Shown in pieces: positions 28,861 through 36,925 of a stretch of 64,000 nucleotides of DNA. Origin of the DNA: Lachnospiraceae bacterium GAM79 (GTDB lineage: Bacteria; Bacillota; Clostridia; Lachnospirales; Lachnospiraceae); the NCBI GenBank assembly GCA_003584705.1, contig AP018536.1:1798001-1862000 (forward strand), given 5' to 3'. Made by a program: the position numbers and the translations under genes. A model generated the notes under the pieces. The model saw nothing but the letters and a program-made list of their open reading frames with translations. It was not told where the DNA came from and ran no database searches. Each line of letters opens with the position of its first letter. Position 1 is the stretch's first letter.

Positions 28861-29526
28861 ATGAGAATTTTACAGACTATCGACCTGAAAAAGTATTACG
28901 GTACAGAGCCGAATATCACCCGCGCCCTTGACGGCGTGAACTTCTCTGTAAATGACGGCGAATTTGTGGCCGTTGTGGGAACCTCCGGCAGCGGCAAGTC
29001 CACCCTGCTTCACATGATGGGCGGGCTGGACACCCCTACTTCCGGCAATGTGATTGTCCGGGACAAAGAGCTGTCGAAAATGAACGACGAACAGCTTACC
29101 ATCTTCCGCCGCCGCAACATCGGCTTTATCTTCCAGAACTATAACCTTGTTCCTATCCTGAATGTGTATGAGAACATCGTCCTGCCGGTGGAGCTGGACG
29201 GGGACACGGTGGATCAGAAGTTTTTGGACGAGATCGTTCACCTGCTGGGGCTGGAAGATAAACTGAAAAATATGCCGAACAATCTTTCCGGCGGCCAGCA
29301 GCAGCGTGTGGCTATCGCACGCGCCCTGATTACCAAACCGGCTATTGTGCTGGCCGACGAGCCGACCGGCAACCTTGACAGCAAGACCAGCGCCGAGGTG
29401 CTGGGGCTTATCAAGCGCACCAGTGCAGAGTTCCGGCAAACTGTTGTGATGATTACCCACAATGACGACATAGCCCGTCTTGCAGATCGGATTGTCCGCA
29501 TTGAGGACGGCAAGATTGTGGAGTAA
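28861..29526 (+). CDS. ABC transporter ATP-binding protein (BceA/MacB-like)
   Basis: 221 residues, typical of the LolD/MacB/BceA ATPases that serve FtsX-type permeases. Walker A GTSGSGKST (about 41-49), Q-loop in FIFQNYNLVP, signature LSGGQQQR (about 145), Walker B IVLADEPTGNLD (about 163) and H-loop MITHND. The ATG after AAAGGAGTTTTGAGT is preferred to a longer frame that runs back through the operator. It pairs with the permease 14 bases downstream and is expected to power peptide removal and signalling to the BceS-like kinase. Confidence 0.95.
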   Translation: MRILQTIDLKKYYGTEPNITRALDGVNFSVNDGEFVAVVGTSGSGKSTLLHMMGGLDTPTSGNVIVRDKELSKMNDEQLTIFRRRNIGFIFQNYNLVPILNVYENIVLPVELDGDTVDQKFLDEIVHLLGLEDKLKNMPNNLSGGQQQRVAIARALITKPAIVLADEPTGNLDSKTSAEVLGLIKRTSAEFRQTVVMITHNDDIARLADRIVRIEDGKIVE

Positions 29527-29540
29527 GGAGGTGGCAGGCT

Positions 29541-31919
29541 ATGACATGGCCTTTTGAGAATGATACCAGCGCCATTACAAAGAAGCTGGCAAAGAAAAGT
29601 TTGCAAAGCGAGAAGCGCCGGAATCTGATGGTGGTGATTGCCGTTGCGCTGGCGGCATTTCTGATCTGCTTTACGGGAATTGTGTCTACCTCCCTGACAC
29701 AAATGCAGCGCAATCAGGTTGTCGATACTTATGAGGCGGTCTGGCTGGGCGTAGAGGAAAACGACATTGAAACCCTGAAAGGACTGCCGGAGTTTGAGCG
29801 CGTAGGCGGCTACTATATGCTGGGTGAGGAGCTTTCAGAACAGGGCTATCATGCGTCTTATGTGTATTGCGACGCGCAAATGATGGAGATTACCAAGGCG
29901 CAGATGGAGTTGTTAGAGGGCCGGGTTCCTGAAAAAGCAAATGAAGTTGTTGTAAGCGAATACTTTCTTTCCACCTATGGAAACAATGCCAAGATCGGGG
30001 ACACTGTGACCTTAGATACAGAGAGTTTTCATGGTGATTATGTCGTTACCGGCATTATGGACAGCGTAAATGAAAAAGAAGCGAATACCTGCGCTATCAT
30101 TCTTTCCAACGCTGCCCTGACAGGATGGAAAGGGTTTGACCCGACTGGCTATCGCGCCTATGTCCATTTCAAAAACAGCGACCAGTTGGGCGAAGAACTG
30201 ATGACCTCTTATTGCAGGGAGATTGCGGAGGAATATCAGCTTCCTATGCCCAAAATGAACAGCAAGTATTTTGCCTATGCTTCTAAATCCTTTGATTTTG
30301 CACTGATGGCTGGCGTGATTGCCATTGTTCTGATCGGCGGCTATATTGTGATCCAGAGTATCTTCCGTATCTCCATCAATGACAAAATCAAGAGCTACGG
30401 GCAGCTTCGGACGATTGGTGCAACGCCAAAGCAAATCAAGCGGATTGTAAAGCGGGAGGGGCGTAAACTCGGCAGTATCGGGATTTTGATTGGTACAGTG
30501 CTGGGTGTATGCGGCGGTTTTCTTTTGTTTCCCAAGGGATTTAATGCTGTTTCCTATGTGGCAACGATTATTTTGACACTCATAAGCAGTTGGATCATGG
30601 TATCTGTTTCCATCCGTAAGCCGATAAAAATTGCGGCAGGGATTTCCCCGATTGAAGCCGTCCGTTTTACCCCGGCACAAAAGGACATCCGAAGCCGAAA
30701 AAAGAATATCAAGCTCAATCCTGTTTCAATGGGAATTGCGAATTTTAAGCGTGACCGAAAAAAGACCGTTGCTATTGTAGCCTCATTGAGTTTGGGCGGA
30801 ATTATTCTGCTTGTGGTATCCTCCATTGTTTTGCTGCGTTCTCCAGAGGCGCTTGCAAGACGGTTTTTCCCGGACGGCGACTATAAAATTTATTTGGATT
30901 CTGAAATGACAGAAGAAAAGGTTATGGCAGCGGGAAATCCGTTGAATGAAGAATTAAAACAGGAAATCTTATCTATTGATGGTGTTACAGATATAATTCC
31001 AAGCAGACAATCTCTCTATGCAACCCTTAAGACGGACATTTACCAAAGCGGTGGTATGTGTGATATGCTGACCGACCAGAATTATGCAACAGTTGAAGCG
31101 GCTCTGACAGCAGGAACGATGCCAAAAGATTCCCGTAGTATTGTAATTGACTATAATGTGCTAAAGCAGAATGAGGATATGGGTGTTGGTTCAACAGTTG
31201 ACTTTTATTTTGGAGAGGGGCAACCGCCTGTTTCCGTCACTGTATCAGGATTGTTTGATTCCAACAAGACGCCTTCCGGGCATGGAAAACTGGCCCTCGA
31301 TGGAGTACTCTTTTTCGCACCAGAAGCATTGTTCCATGAACTGCACCCGGAAATCGCTTCTTTCGACTATTCATGGAGCATTGTAAACGATCCGAAAAAA
31401 ACGGACTATGTGGGAGCTGAATTGAAAAATATTGTTGCCAGCCATAGTAATATTGCCTTAGATGAAATCAATACAGTGATTGAATATGAAGAAATGACAA
31501 ATTCTTTTGCGTTTGGCAGTATGGAGATACTTTCATGGTTGGTATTTCTCTTTGGCGTTATCAACCTTATCAATACGACACTCTCTAACCAGATAGCCCG
31601 AAAGCAGGAAAACAGTATTCTGCGTTCTATCGGCCTAACACAAAAACAGCTATGTGAAATGAACATCTGTGAGGGGCTGTGCTATGCGCTCTTTGCAACA
31701 TTGGCGACGCTGATCGTTGGGCTTCCGGCTTCCATCTTTGCTTGCAGAAAAATGAGTATAGGAGCTTTTGCCGGAAATGTAGTGCCTTACAAATTCCCGG
31801 TTTTGGAAATGGGACTGTTCATTCTGGTATTGTTCGGAATGGAACTGATCTTGTCTGTATGGACAATCCGCAGACAGAAAAAGCAATCCCTGATCGAACA
31901 AATGCGGGCGATGGAATAA
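29541..31919 (+). CDS. FtsX-type ABC permease, peptide-resistance type
   Basis: 792 residues. TM1 is about 34-55, then an outward domain of about 190 residues, a three-helix FtsX block (about 255-355), a further helix near 412-435, a second large outward domain (about 440-650), and a final helix trio (about 660-775). Two FtsX cores make this a BceB/MacB-type single-chain permease, somewhat longer than the usual 650-residue BceB. RTIGATPKQIKRIVKREG and RSIGLTQKQLCEMNICEG are the two coupling-helix repeats. Exact substrate unknown; an antimicrobial peptide is the family expectation. Confidence 0.9.
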   Translation: MTWPFENDTSAITKKLAKKSLQSEKRRNLMVVIAVALAAFLICFTGIVSTSLTQMQRNQVVDTYEAVWLGVEENDIETLKGLPEFERVGGYYMLGEELSEQGYHASYVYCDAQMMEITKAQMELLEGRVPEKANEVVVSEYFLSTYGNNAKIGDTVTLDTESFHGDYVVTGIMDSVNEKEANTCAIILSNAALTGWKGFDPTGYRAYVHFKNSDQLGEELMTSYCREIAEEYQLPMPKMNSKYFAYASKSFDFALMAGVIAIVLIGGYIVIQSIFRISINDKIKSYGQLRTIGATPKQIKRIVKREGRKLGSIGILIGTVLGVCGGFLLFPKGFNAVSYVATIILTLISSWIMVSVSIRKPIKIAAGISPIEAVRFTPAQKDIRSRKKNIKLNPVSMGIANFKRDRKKTVAIVASLSLGGIILLVVSSIVLLRSPEALARRFFPDGDYKIYLDSEMTEEKVMAAGNPLNEELKQEILSIDGVTDIIPSRQSLYATLKTDIYQSGGMCDMLTDQNYATVEAALTAGTMPKDSRSIVIDYNVLKQNEDMGVGSTVDFYFGEGQPPVSVTVSGLFDSNKTPSGHGKLALDGVLFFAPEALFHELHPEIASFDYSWSIVNDPKKTDYVGAELKNIVASHSNIALDEINTVIEYEEMTNSFAFGSMEILSWLVFLFGVINLINTTLSNQIARKQENSILRSIGLTQKQLCEMNICEGLCYALFATLATLIVGLPASIFACRKMSIGAFAGNVVPYKFPVLEMGLFILVLFGMELILSVWTIRRQKKQSLIEQMRAME

Positions 31920-31985
31920 CCGTATGGGATCGGCGGGGCGGCGTGTGCTGCCCCGCTTTTTTCGCCATTTCTCAAAAAATTTTTG

Positions 31986-32051
31986 AAATGTCCGAGCTTT
32001 GTAACAATTCAGCCTGTTTTTTTGTCGAAATCAAAGGCACCTCGGACATTT
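31986..32051. promoter_or_regulatory. Third copy of the cargo operator motif, without clear promoter
   Basis: AAATGTCCG plus TTTGTAACAATTC, then CTCGGACATTT about 30 bases on. This repeats the distal half of the site at 28.73 kb, but no -10 box lies at the matching distance. It sits after the permease gene and before the convergent minus-strand gene; probably a remnant or a site for a lost gene. The 31920-32143 gap holds nothing else. Confidence 0.5.
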
Positions 32052-32143
32052 ATAGTTCTTCCAAAAGTTTGATGATAATATTACCATTCATGGAAGAAGC
32101 AATCTGTTATTGCAATAATGCGAAATTGACGATAGAAAGTTTT

Positions 32144-33244
32144 TCATATCTCGGTCAGCTCAACAATTACATTACTCTGCTGATACAGCCAGTCCGTAAA
32201 TTCTTTCGGGCTGGCCGTTCCTGTTTTTACAGCCTTTTTTCTCTGTAAGGCTTCTTTCTTAAAGTCGGAAAAGGAAGCCTGTATTTTTTCCAGACGGTCA
32301 GCCGGAAAGCCTGCGGTATTTTTTACCCGGTTTATTTTGTTGCGCCAGTTCTGGCATTCATTTTTATAAAGCAGGTCATAGTTATTTTCTCTTGACCTCT
32401 CGTCAAATTCCCGCTTGTTTTGAAGCGCCTGTGCTTTTCGGCACTTGTCGCTGCACAGCTCATACCGCTGGCTCTTTGCCAGAAAATATTTTCCACAGAC
32501 CTTGCACCGCCGGAAGCAAAGCCCCCAGTCATTCAGCCTGTTCAGATAATAGGTAATCAACGGGTAGAGGGACGCATAGGCAGACACACATTCTTCTGTG
32601 CGCCGGTTGTCCGGGAACCAGAGGTCAAGCCGGGTATCTTCTGACGGTGCGCCTTTGAAATAAAGGCTGCCAGCTTGAAATTGTTTCGGTTTTCCTGTCT
32701 CCCTGTCAAAGCTCATGGTTTCGTTTTGGAATACCCCGGTCAGTCTGCTCATTTTATCCATGAAGCGGTCACAGGCAGCGTTACGGTCACGGGGTTCTCT
32801 GGCAAGCAGATAGCTGTTCCAGATACGGAACGCCACATACATTTTCAGAGGGTCGTTGCTAAGATATTTCTCCCAAAGAAATTCGCTTGCCGCCTGCTCC
32901 AGCTCCGGCTGTTTCCATCGGTTGGAGTGGAGAGCTTGCCGCAGCGGAGAAAGCCCGTATAAGTTCCAGTCTCTGTCCGTGTCACGCTCAAAGTTTATCA
33001 AAAAAGTTCCCAGTGGGCGTGTCATATCACAAAGCACCTCTGCGTTTTGGCTCCCGTTCAGACGGAAGCGGATCTGCTGTTCTTCCCCAATCAAAATCCG
33101 CTCTTTCATTTTCTTCCTGTCCAGCGTCAGGACAAACAAAATCCTCTCAAAACATGGCTCATGCCGTATAAACTGATTCTCCATCCCTATCCCCTGCCTT
33201 TGTTTATGGTAATTATATAATTCAGTTATATCCGTTACACTCAT
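32144..33244 (-). CDS. Zinc-ribbon protein of integrative elements (possibly DUF6076 family)
   Basis: 366 residues, soluble. Near the C-terminal third a CxxC...CxxxC zinc site is visible: RCKVCGKYFLA followed by ELCSDKCRKAQ, then a Lys/Arg-rich helical tail. Proteins like this are recalled from Clostridial integrative elements, often filed as DUF6076, but this name is from memory. The start used here is the first ATG after the divergent promoter region; an internal ATG 20 codons later (MENQF) is an alternative. Possibly a regulator or accessory maintenance protein. Confidence 0.75.
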   Translation of the reverse strand: MSVTDITELYNYHKQRQGIGMENQFIRHEPCFERILFVLTLDRKKMKERILIGEEQQIRFRLNGSQNAEVLCDMTRPLGTFLINFERDTDRDWNLYGLSPLRQALHSNRWKQPELEQAASEFLWEKYLSNDPLKMYVAFRIWNSYLLAREPRDRNAACDRFMDKMSRLTGVFQNETMSFDRETGKPKQFQAGSLYFKGAPSEDTRLDLWFPDNRRTEECVSAYASLYPLITYYLNRLNDWGLCFRRCKVCGKYFLAKSQRYELCSDKCRKAQALQNKREFDERSRENNYDLLYKNECQNWRNKINRVKNTAGFPADRLEKIQASFSDFKKEALQRKKAVKTGTASPKEFTDWLYQQSNVIVELTEI

Positions 33245-33245
33245 G

Positions 33246-33325
33246 GTATCGCAGAATCATTGTTTTGTCAAGGATAGTACGCTATGATGATTGCGGTTGG
33301 TAATTTCGTACCGCACAGTACCTTG
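33246..33325. promoter_or_regulatory. Divergent regulatory region with CCTTGACAA inverted pair
   Basis: TTGTCAAGG (33266) and CCTTGACAA (33314) face each other about 40 bases apart. On the minus strand TTGACA-17-TACCAT forms a good promoter for the zinc-ribbon gene. The plus-strand TTGACA would serve the excisionase-like gene, though its -10 box is weak. The symmetric -35 elements suggest coordinated control of both directions. Confidence 0.5.
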
Positions 33326-33486
33326 ACAAGTGAATGACCGTCCAAAAGGGATATGACCGGCAGGAGAAGTGACGCATTCGGCGCACCAATGCAGGGAAAC
33401 ACCGCAGGAATGGGGCAGGAAAACGGATTTTGGGGAGAACGGCAACAGGAAGCATTTTAACCTATTTGATTTATGGGAGGAACAGA

Positions 33487-33711
33487 ATGAACGATAAAAA
33501 GAGATTGAACAGCTACGAGGATTTACCGCTGGTTCTGGATGTGGCGGACATCCAGCGGATTATGGGAATTTCAAGAGCGAGCGCCTATGAGCTGGTACAC
33601 ACCCCCGGCTTTCCGGCGTTCCGCAGGGGCAGGCTTATCAAGGTCAGCAAGATTGCTTTCTTTGAATGGATGGCAAAAGGCTCCGAAACCGTACCGGGAA
33701 GTGACAAATAA
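33487..33711 (+). CDS. Excisionase-like helix-turn-helix protein
   Basis: 74 residues with a MerR/Xis-type winged helix: VADIQRIMGISRASAYELVHTP (recognition helix about 32-45), followed by the wing FRRGRLIKVSKIAFFEWM. The ATG at 33487 is set by GGGAGGAACAG. Proteins of this type direct excision or regulate recombination genes in integrative elements. It lies far from the recombinase gene, so it could instead regulate replication or mobilization genes. Confidence 0.82.
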   Translation: MNDKKRLNSYEDLPLVLDVADIQRIMGISRASAYELVHTPGFPAFRRGRLIKVSKIAFFEWMAKGSETVPGSDK

Positions 33712-33856
33712 GCGTGAGGTATCATTCCCTGACTGCAATACTGCCGCACTTTCCAAAGGGGCATACAGAGGGAAAAACCTTAAAAATGATACCGAGACGC
33801 TACACCAAAACAGCCTATCTGCGTACATCAGATAGAAACGGAGAAAGGAGCCGGTT

Positions 33857-34060
33857 ATGGCAAGAATGAGCAACAAGCGACGGCTGGAATGGTCTTTCTT
33901 CTTAAATGACCGCAGCCGTATCACTTACAACGAACTGTGCCGGAAATGCCAGCACGAATGTAAACAGAGCTTCCGGGCGGTTGTGGTTGACTGCCCGAAG
34001 TATCTTTCCAAGCGTTCCAAGAAAAAGGACAAGACTGCCGGAAACGGCAAAATCCCTTAG
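33857..34060 (+). CDS. Small basic cysteine protein of the element
   Basis: 67 residues, basic, with Cys at CRKCQHECKQS and VVDCPKY, a possible zinc-binding knuckle. The ribosome site AGAAAGGAGCC precedes the ATG by about 8 bases. Similar short proteins occur before mobilization genes in Clostridial elements (recollection). Function unknown. The candidate oriT begins directly after its stop codon. Confidence 0.7.
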   Translation: MARMSNKRRLEWSFFLNDRSRITYNELCRKCQHECKQSFRAVVVDCPKYLSKRSKKKDKTAGNGKIP

Positions 34061-34061
34061 G

Positions 34062-34116
34062 AACTAAGGGCGCACTTCTATACATAGTCTAAAGACCATG
34101 TATCGTGCGTCCTGCG
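34062..34116 (-). other. Candidate origin of transfer (MOBQ-type oriT)
   Basis: Read on the minus strand: AGGACGCAC and ATACAT (from 34115) pair with ATGTAT and GTGCGCCCT around an 8-10-base loop. The site ends in GAAGTGCGCCCT followed by TAG. This matches the layout of RSF1010/R1162-family oriTs: inverted repeat, then nic inside a GTGCGCCCT-type sequence (known consensus TAAGTGCGCCCT). Nicking here would lead in the cargo side first and the relaxase gene last, the usual polarity. The rest of the 34061-34344 gap holds another hairpin (GAAAAGGGAAA with TTTCCCTTTTC, about 34232-34270). Confidence 0.7.
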
Positions 34117-34344
34117 GAGCTTACCTCTGCCGCTGATAAAATCAGCAATCCGAGGTCTGCGTTCGCTTCGCTCCGACAAGGTGGCTACACCCCCTTGCGC
34201 CGCTAAAGCGGCTATCCCCTGTGTACCCGCCGAAAAGGGAAATCCGCTCTGTGGTTTTCCCTTTTCATCGGGTTTTATAGAAGCACTGACACAGACTGTC
34301 TGCGGATGGTCTTTCTTTATCTTATAAGCAAAGGATGTGAGAAC

Positions 34345-34662
34345 ATGGAAAAATCTTTGGAACAGTTAAAGCAGGAATATGAAAAAACCACTGTCCTGCT
34401 GGAACGGGAAAAACGGAAAATGCAGCGTTTGAAAAACCGGCAGGCGTATCTGGAAAGCGGTTCCCGGAAACAGAGGACGCACCGGCTGATTACCCGTGGG
34501 GCAGCCGTTGAGAGCATTGTGCCACAGACAAAGAAGCTGACCGAACCGGAATTTTATTCCCTCATGGAAAGCATTTTGAATCTGCCGCAGGCGGAGCCTT
34601 TCATCCGGTCTGCCGCAGAAAACCACGCCCGTATTTCCGGGCAGGAGAAAGGCGGTGACTAA
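34345..34662 (+). CDS. DUF3847-type mobilization accessory protein
   Basis: 105 residues. An N-terminal coiled coil (MEKSLEQLKQEYEKTTVLLE..., about 1-35) is followed by THRLITRGAAVESI and ILNLPQAEPFI. This is the pattern remembered for DUF3847 proteins that precede MobA/MobL relaxase genes, probably a relaxosome accessory factor comparable to MobC by position. The ATG at 34345 follows AAGGATGTGAG. The stop is 2 bases before the relaxase frame, so translation is likely coupled. Confidence 0.8.
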   Translation: MEKSLEQLKQEYEKTTVLLEREKRKMQRLKNRQAYLESGSRKQRTHRLITRGAAVESIVPQTKKLTEPEFYSLMESILNLPQAEPFIRSAAENHARISGQEKGGD

Positions 34663-34664
34663 GG

Positions 34665-36137
34665 ATAGCACTTTATCATTTTTCAATCGCACAGATAAAG
34701 CGCAGCGCCGGTCAGAGCGCCATTGCCAGCGCAGCCTACCGAGCCGGGGAGCGTCTTTACAGCAGCTACTATGGAGAAGTCAGCGACTACACCAAAAAGA
34801 GCGGCGTGATCGCTTCGGAAATCATGCTGCCGCCCCATGCGCCGGAAATATATCTTGACCGGGCGACCCTCTGGAATGCTGTGGAGAACTGCGAGAAACA
34901 TCCAAAAGCACAGCTTGCCTATTCATTTGATATTGCCATGCAGAATGAATTGACGCTGGAAGAAAACATGGAGCTGGCGAGGAAGTTCGTGCAGGAGCAG
35001 TTTGTGGCAAAAGGCATGATTGCCGATCTTGCTTTTCACAGTCCGGAGAAAGAGAACGGCGGTATCCCAAACCCGCATTTCCATGTGATGACAACCATGC
35101 GCCCTTTGAACCCGGATGGCACATGGGGACAAAAACAGCGGCGGGAATATCTTCTTGATGAAGATGGAAACCGAATCCGGGATAAAAATGGCGATTATAT
35201 GTTTAATGCTGTCCACACAGCAGACTGGCACGAGCCGGAAACACTGGAACACTGGCGGGAGCAGTGGGCGGCTGCCGTTAATACAAAATTTGAGGAAAAA
35301 GGACTGGATGTGCGTATCGACCACCGTTCCTATGTGCGGCAGGGGCTTGACCTGATACCTACTGTCCACGAGGGAGCTAATGTCCGGCAGATGGAAGCAA
35401 AGGGCATCCGCACCGAGAAAGGGGAACTGAACCGCTGGATTAAAGCCTCCAACCGGCTCATGCAGGATGTGAGGAAGAAGATCAAAGCCCTGTTTGTCTG
35501 GATGGCAGAGGTAAAAGAAGAACTTTCCAAACCACAGACACCGAACCTTGCCGACCTGCTGATCGCTTATTACAACCAGCGCAACGCAGGGGCATGGAGC
35601 AATAAAGCCAGAACCGGAAACTTAAAGCAGTTTGCCGAAGCCGTCAATTATCTGACGGAAAACAAGCTGCTCACATTAGAGGATTTGCAGGAGCGTCTTT
35701 CCTCTGTCAGTGAAGAATTTGAAGCATTAAGCGGATCCATGAAAAAGAAATCTGCCCGGATAAAGGAATTGCAGGAATTGATACGGGAGGGCGAGAATTA
35801 CCAGCGGCTAAAACCTGTCCATACGGAATTGAACAATATCAAGTTTAAGAAACAGAGGGAGAAATTTGAAACATCCCACGATGCGGAGTTACGGCTGTTT
35901 TATGCCGCCCGCCGTATTCTGAAAGAAAAACTGGACGGAAAACCTATTGCCCTGAAAGCATGGAAACAGGAATATGCACAGTTAAAAACAGAGTATGCCG
36001 AACTGTCTCCGCAGCACAAGCCACTCCGGGAGGAAGTCATACGGCTGCGGCAGGTGCAGAACGCCGTAGATACCGCACTGCGCCGGAGGGAGCAGCCACA
36101 GGAAGTACAGAGAAAGAAACATGAGATGGAGCTATGA
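34665..36137 (+). CDS. MobA/MobL-family relaxase with ATA at the expected start
   Basis: About 490 residues from the expected start. N-terminal ALYHFSIAQIKRSAGQSAIASAAYRAGERL is the MobA/MobL opening (positions 34668-34757), and the HxH metal motif appears in GIPNPHFHVMTTMRP (about 125-140). A long coiled-coil C-terminus follows. Where the family has ATG-GCA, this gene reads ATA-GCA, and no ATG or GTG occurs in frame before GTG 34806, which would cut away the conserved N-terminus. AAAGGCGG lies at the right distance before the ATA, so start-codon decay or rare ATA initiation is likely. Expected role: nicking at oriT and leading DNA transfer. Confidence 0.82.
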   Translation: MALYHFSIAQIKRSAGQSAIASAAYRAGERLYSSYYGEVSDYTKKSGVIASEIMLPPHAPEIYLDRATLWNAVENCEKHPKAQLAYSFDIAMQNELTLEENMELARKFVQEQFVAKGMIADLAFHSPEKENGGIPNPHFHVMTTMRPLNPDGTWGQKQRREYLLDEDGNRIRDKNGDYMFNAVHTADWHEPETLEHWREQWAAAVNTKFEEKGLDVRIDHRSYVRQGLDLIPTVHEGANVRQMEAKGIRTEKGELNRWIKASNRLMQDVRKKIKALFVWMAEVKEELSKPQTPNLADLLIAYYNQRNAGAWSNKARTGNLKQFAEAVNYLTENKLLTLEDLQERLSSVSEEFEALSGSMKKKSARIKELQELIREGENYQRLKPVHTELNNIKFKKQREKFETSHDAELRLFYAARRILKEKLDGKPIALKAWKQEYAQLKTEYAELSPQHKPLREEVIRLRQVQNAVDTALRRREQPQEVQRKKHEMEL

Positions 36138-36184
36138 TATAACCGGCAGCTTTACCGCTATCGGTATTTTTATGGAGGGAGCAT

Positions 36185-36925
36185 TTGAATGTATTTGAAG
36201 CGGTGAAACAGTCTGTTACCACCCGGCAGGCTGCTTCATTCTATGGAATCCGGGTGGGGAGAAACGGCATGGTCTGCTGTCCATTCCACAATGACCGCAC
36301 GCCCAGCATGAAAGTGGACAGCCGCTTTTATTGCTTCGGCTGCAGGGCTTCCGGGGATGTGATCGACTTTGCCGCTTTGCTGCATGGATTGGGGAAGCGG
36401 GAAGCTGCGGTCAGGCTTGCGGAGGACTTCGGCGTTTCCTATGAGAAATCCGGCAATGCGCCACCAGATAGGAAGCGTAACAACAGGTCACAGCCCCGAC
36501 AAAAATCAGCGGAGCAGAGATTTCAGGAAACGGAACGGTATTGTTTCCGGGTGCTATGCGATTATCTGCGCCTGCTGGAGCATTGGAAAACAGCATACGC
36601 CCCACAGCCGCAGGATGCCATCTGGCATCCTCTTTTTGTGGAAGCGTTGCAGAGGATAAGCTACACAGAATACCTTTTGGATATTTTGTTATACGGAGAA
36701 ATAGAAGAAAAAGCGGCATTGATCGCCGCACAGGGAAAGGAGGTGCTGCGGCTTGAACAGCGAATTTCAGAGCTTGCCGCCGGAAACGCAGGAAGCGGTC
36801 AAAAGGACGATGGATACAATAGAGCCAGCGCAGACACCGGCAGAAATCCGGGAGACGTTAGAGGGGACGCAGAAAGGCGGCGTGAAGAACAGCATCCGAA
36901 ACTGCCTGACGGTGTTCCAGCGTGA
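36185..36925 (+). CDS. CHC2 zinc-finger primase-like protein
   Basis: 246 residues. The CHC2 zinc finger of DnaG-type primases is visible: VCCPFHNDRTPSMKV and FYCFGCRASGDVIDF (about 28-62), with ligands Cys-His-Cys-Cys. The Toprim catalytic domain is not seen, so this is a stand-alone zinc-finger protein with a Gln/Arg-rich tail. TTG start after TATGGAGGGAGCA. The last 173 bases overlap the VapE-like gene in another frame. It probably acts with that ATPase in replication of the excised element. Confidence 0.85.
   Translation: MNVFEAVKQSVTTRQAASFYGIRVGRNGMVCCPFHNDRTPSMKVDSRFYCFGCRASGDVIDFAALLHGLGKREAAVRLAEDFGVSYEKSGNAPPDRKRNNRSQPRQKSAEQRFQETERYCFRVLCDYLRLLEHWKTAYAPQPQDAIWHPLFVEALQRISYTEYLLDILLYGEIEEKAALIAAQGKEVLRLEQRISELAAGNAGSGQKDDGYNRASADTGRNPGDVRGDAERRREEQHPKLPDGVPA

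Noticed and set aside
28861..31919. MacB-type macrolide or LolCDE exporter
   Set aside because: Permease size with two FtsX cores, the adjacent intramembrane-type kinase and shared operators fit the BceAB type better, although the substrate remains unproved.
31679..32248. A 189-codon frame spanning the end of the permease gene
   Set aside because: The first part shadows the permease and the rest runs through the operator copy and the opposite gene; no start signal.
34655..34858. A 67-codon frame starting with ATG just after the DUF3847-type gene
   Set aside because: It is in another frame over the relaxase N-terminus, whose conserved opening is clear in the correct frame.
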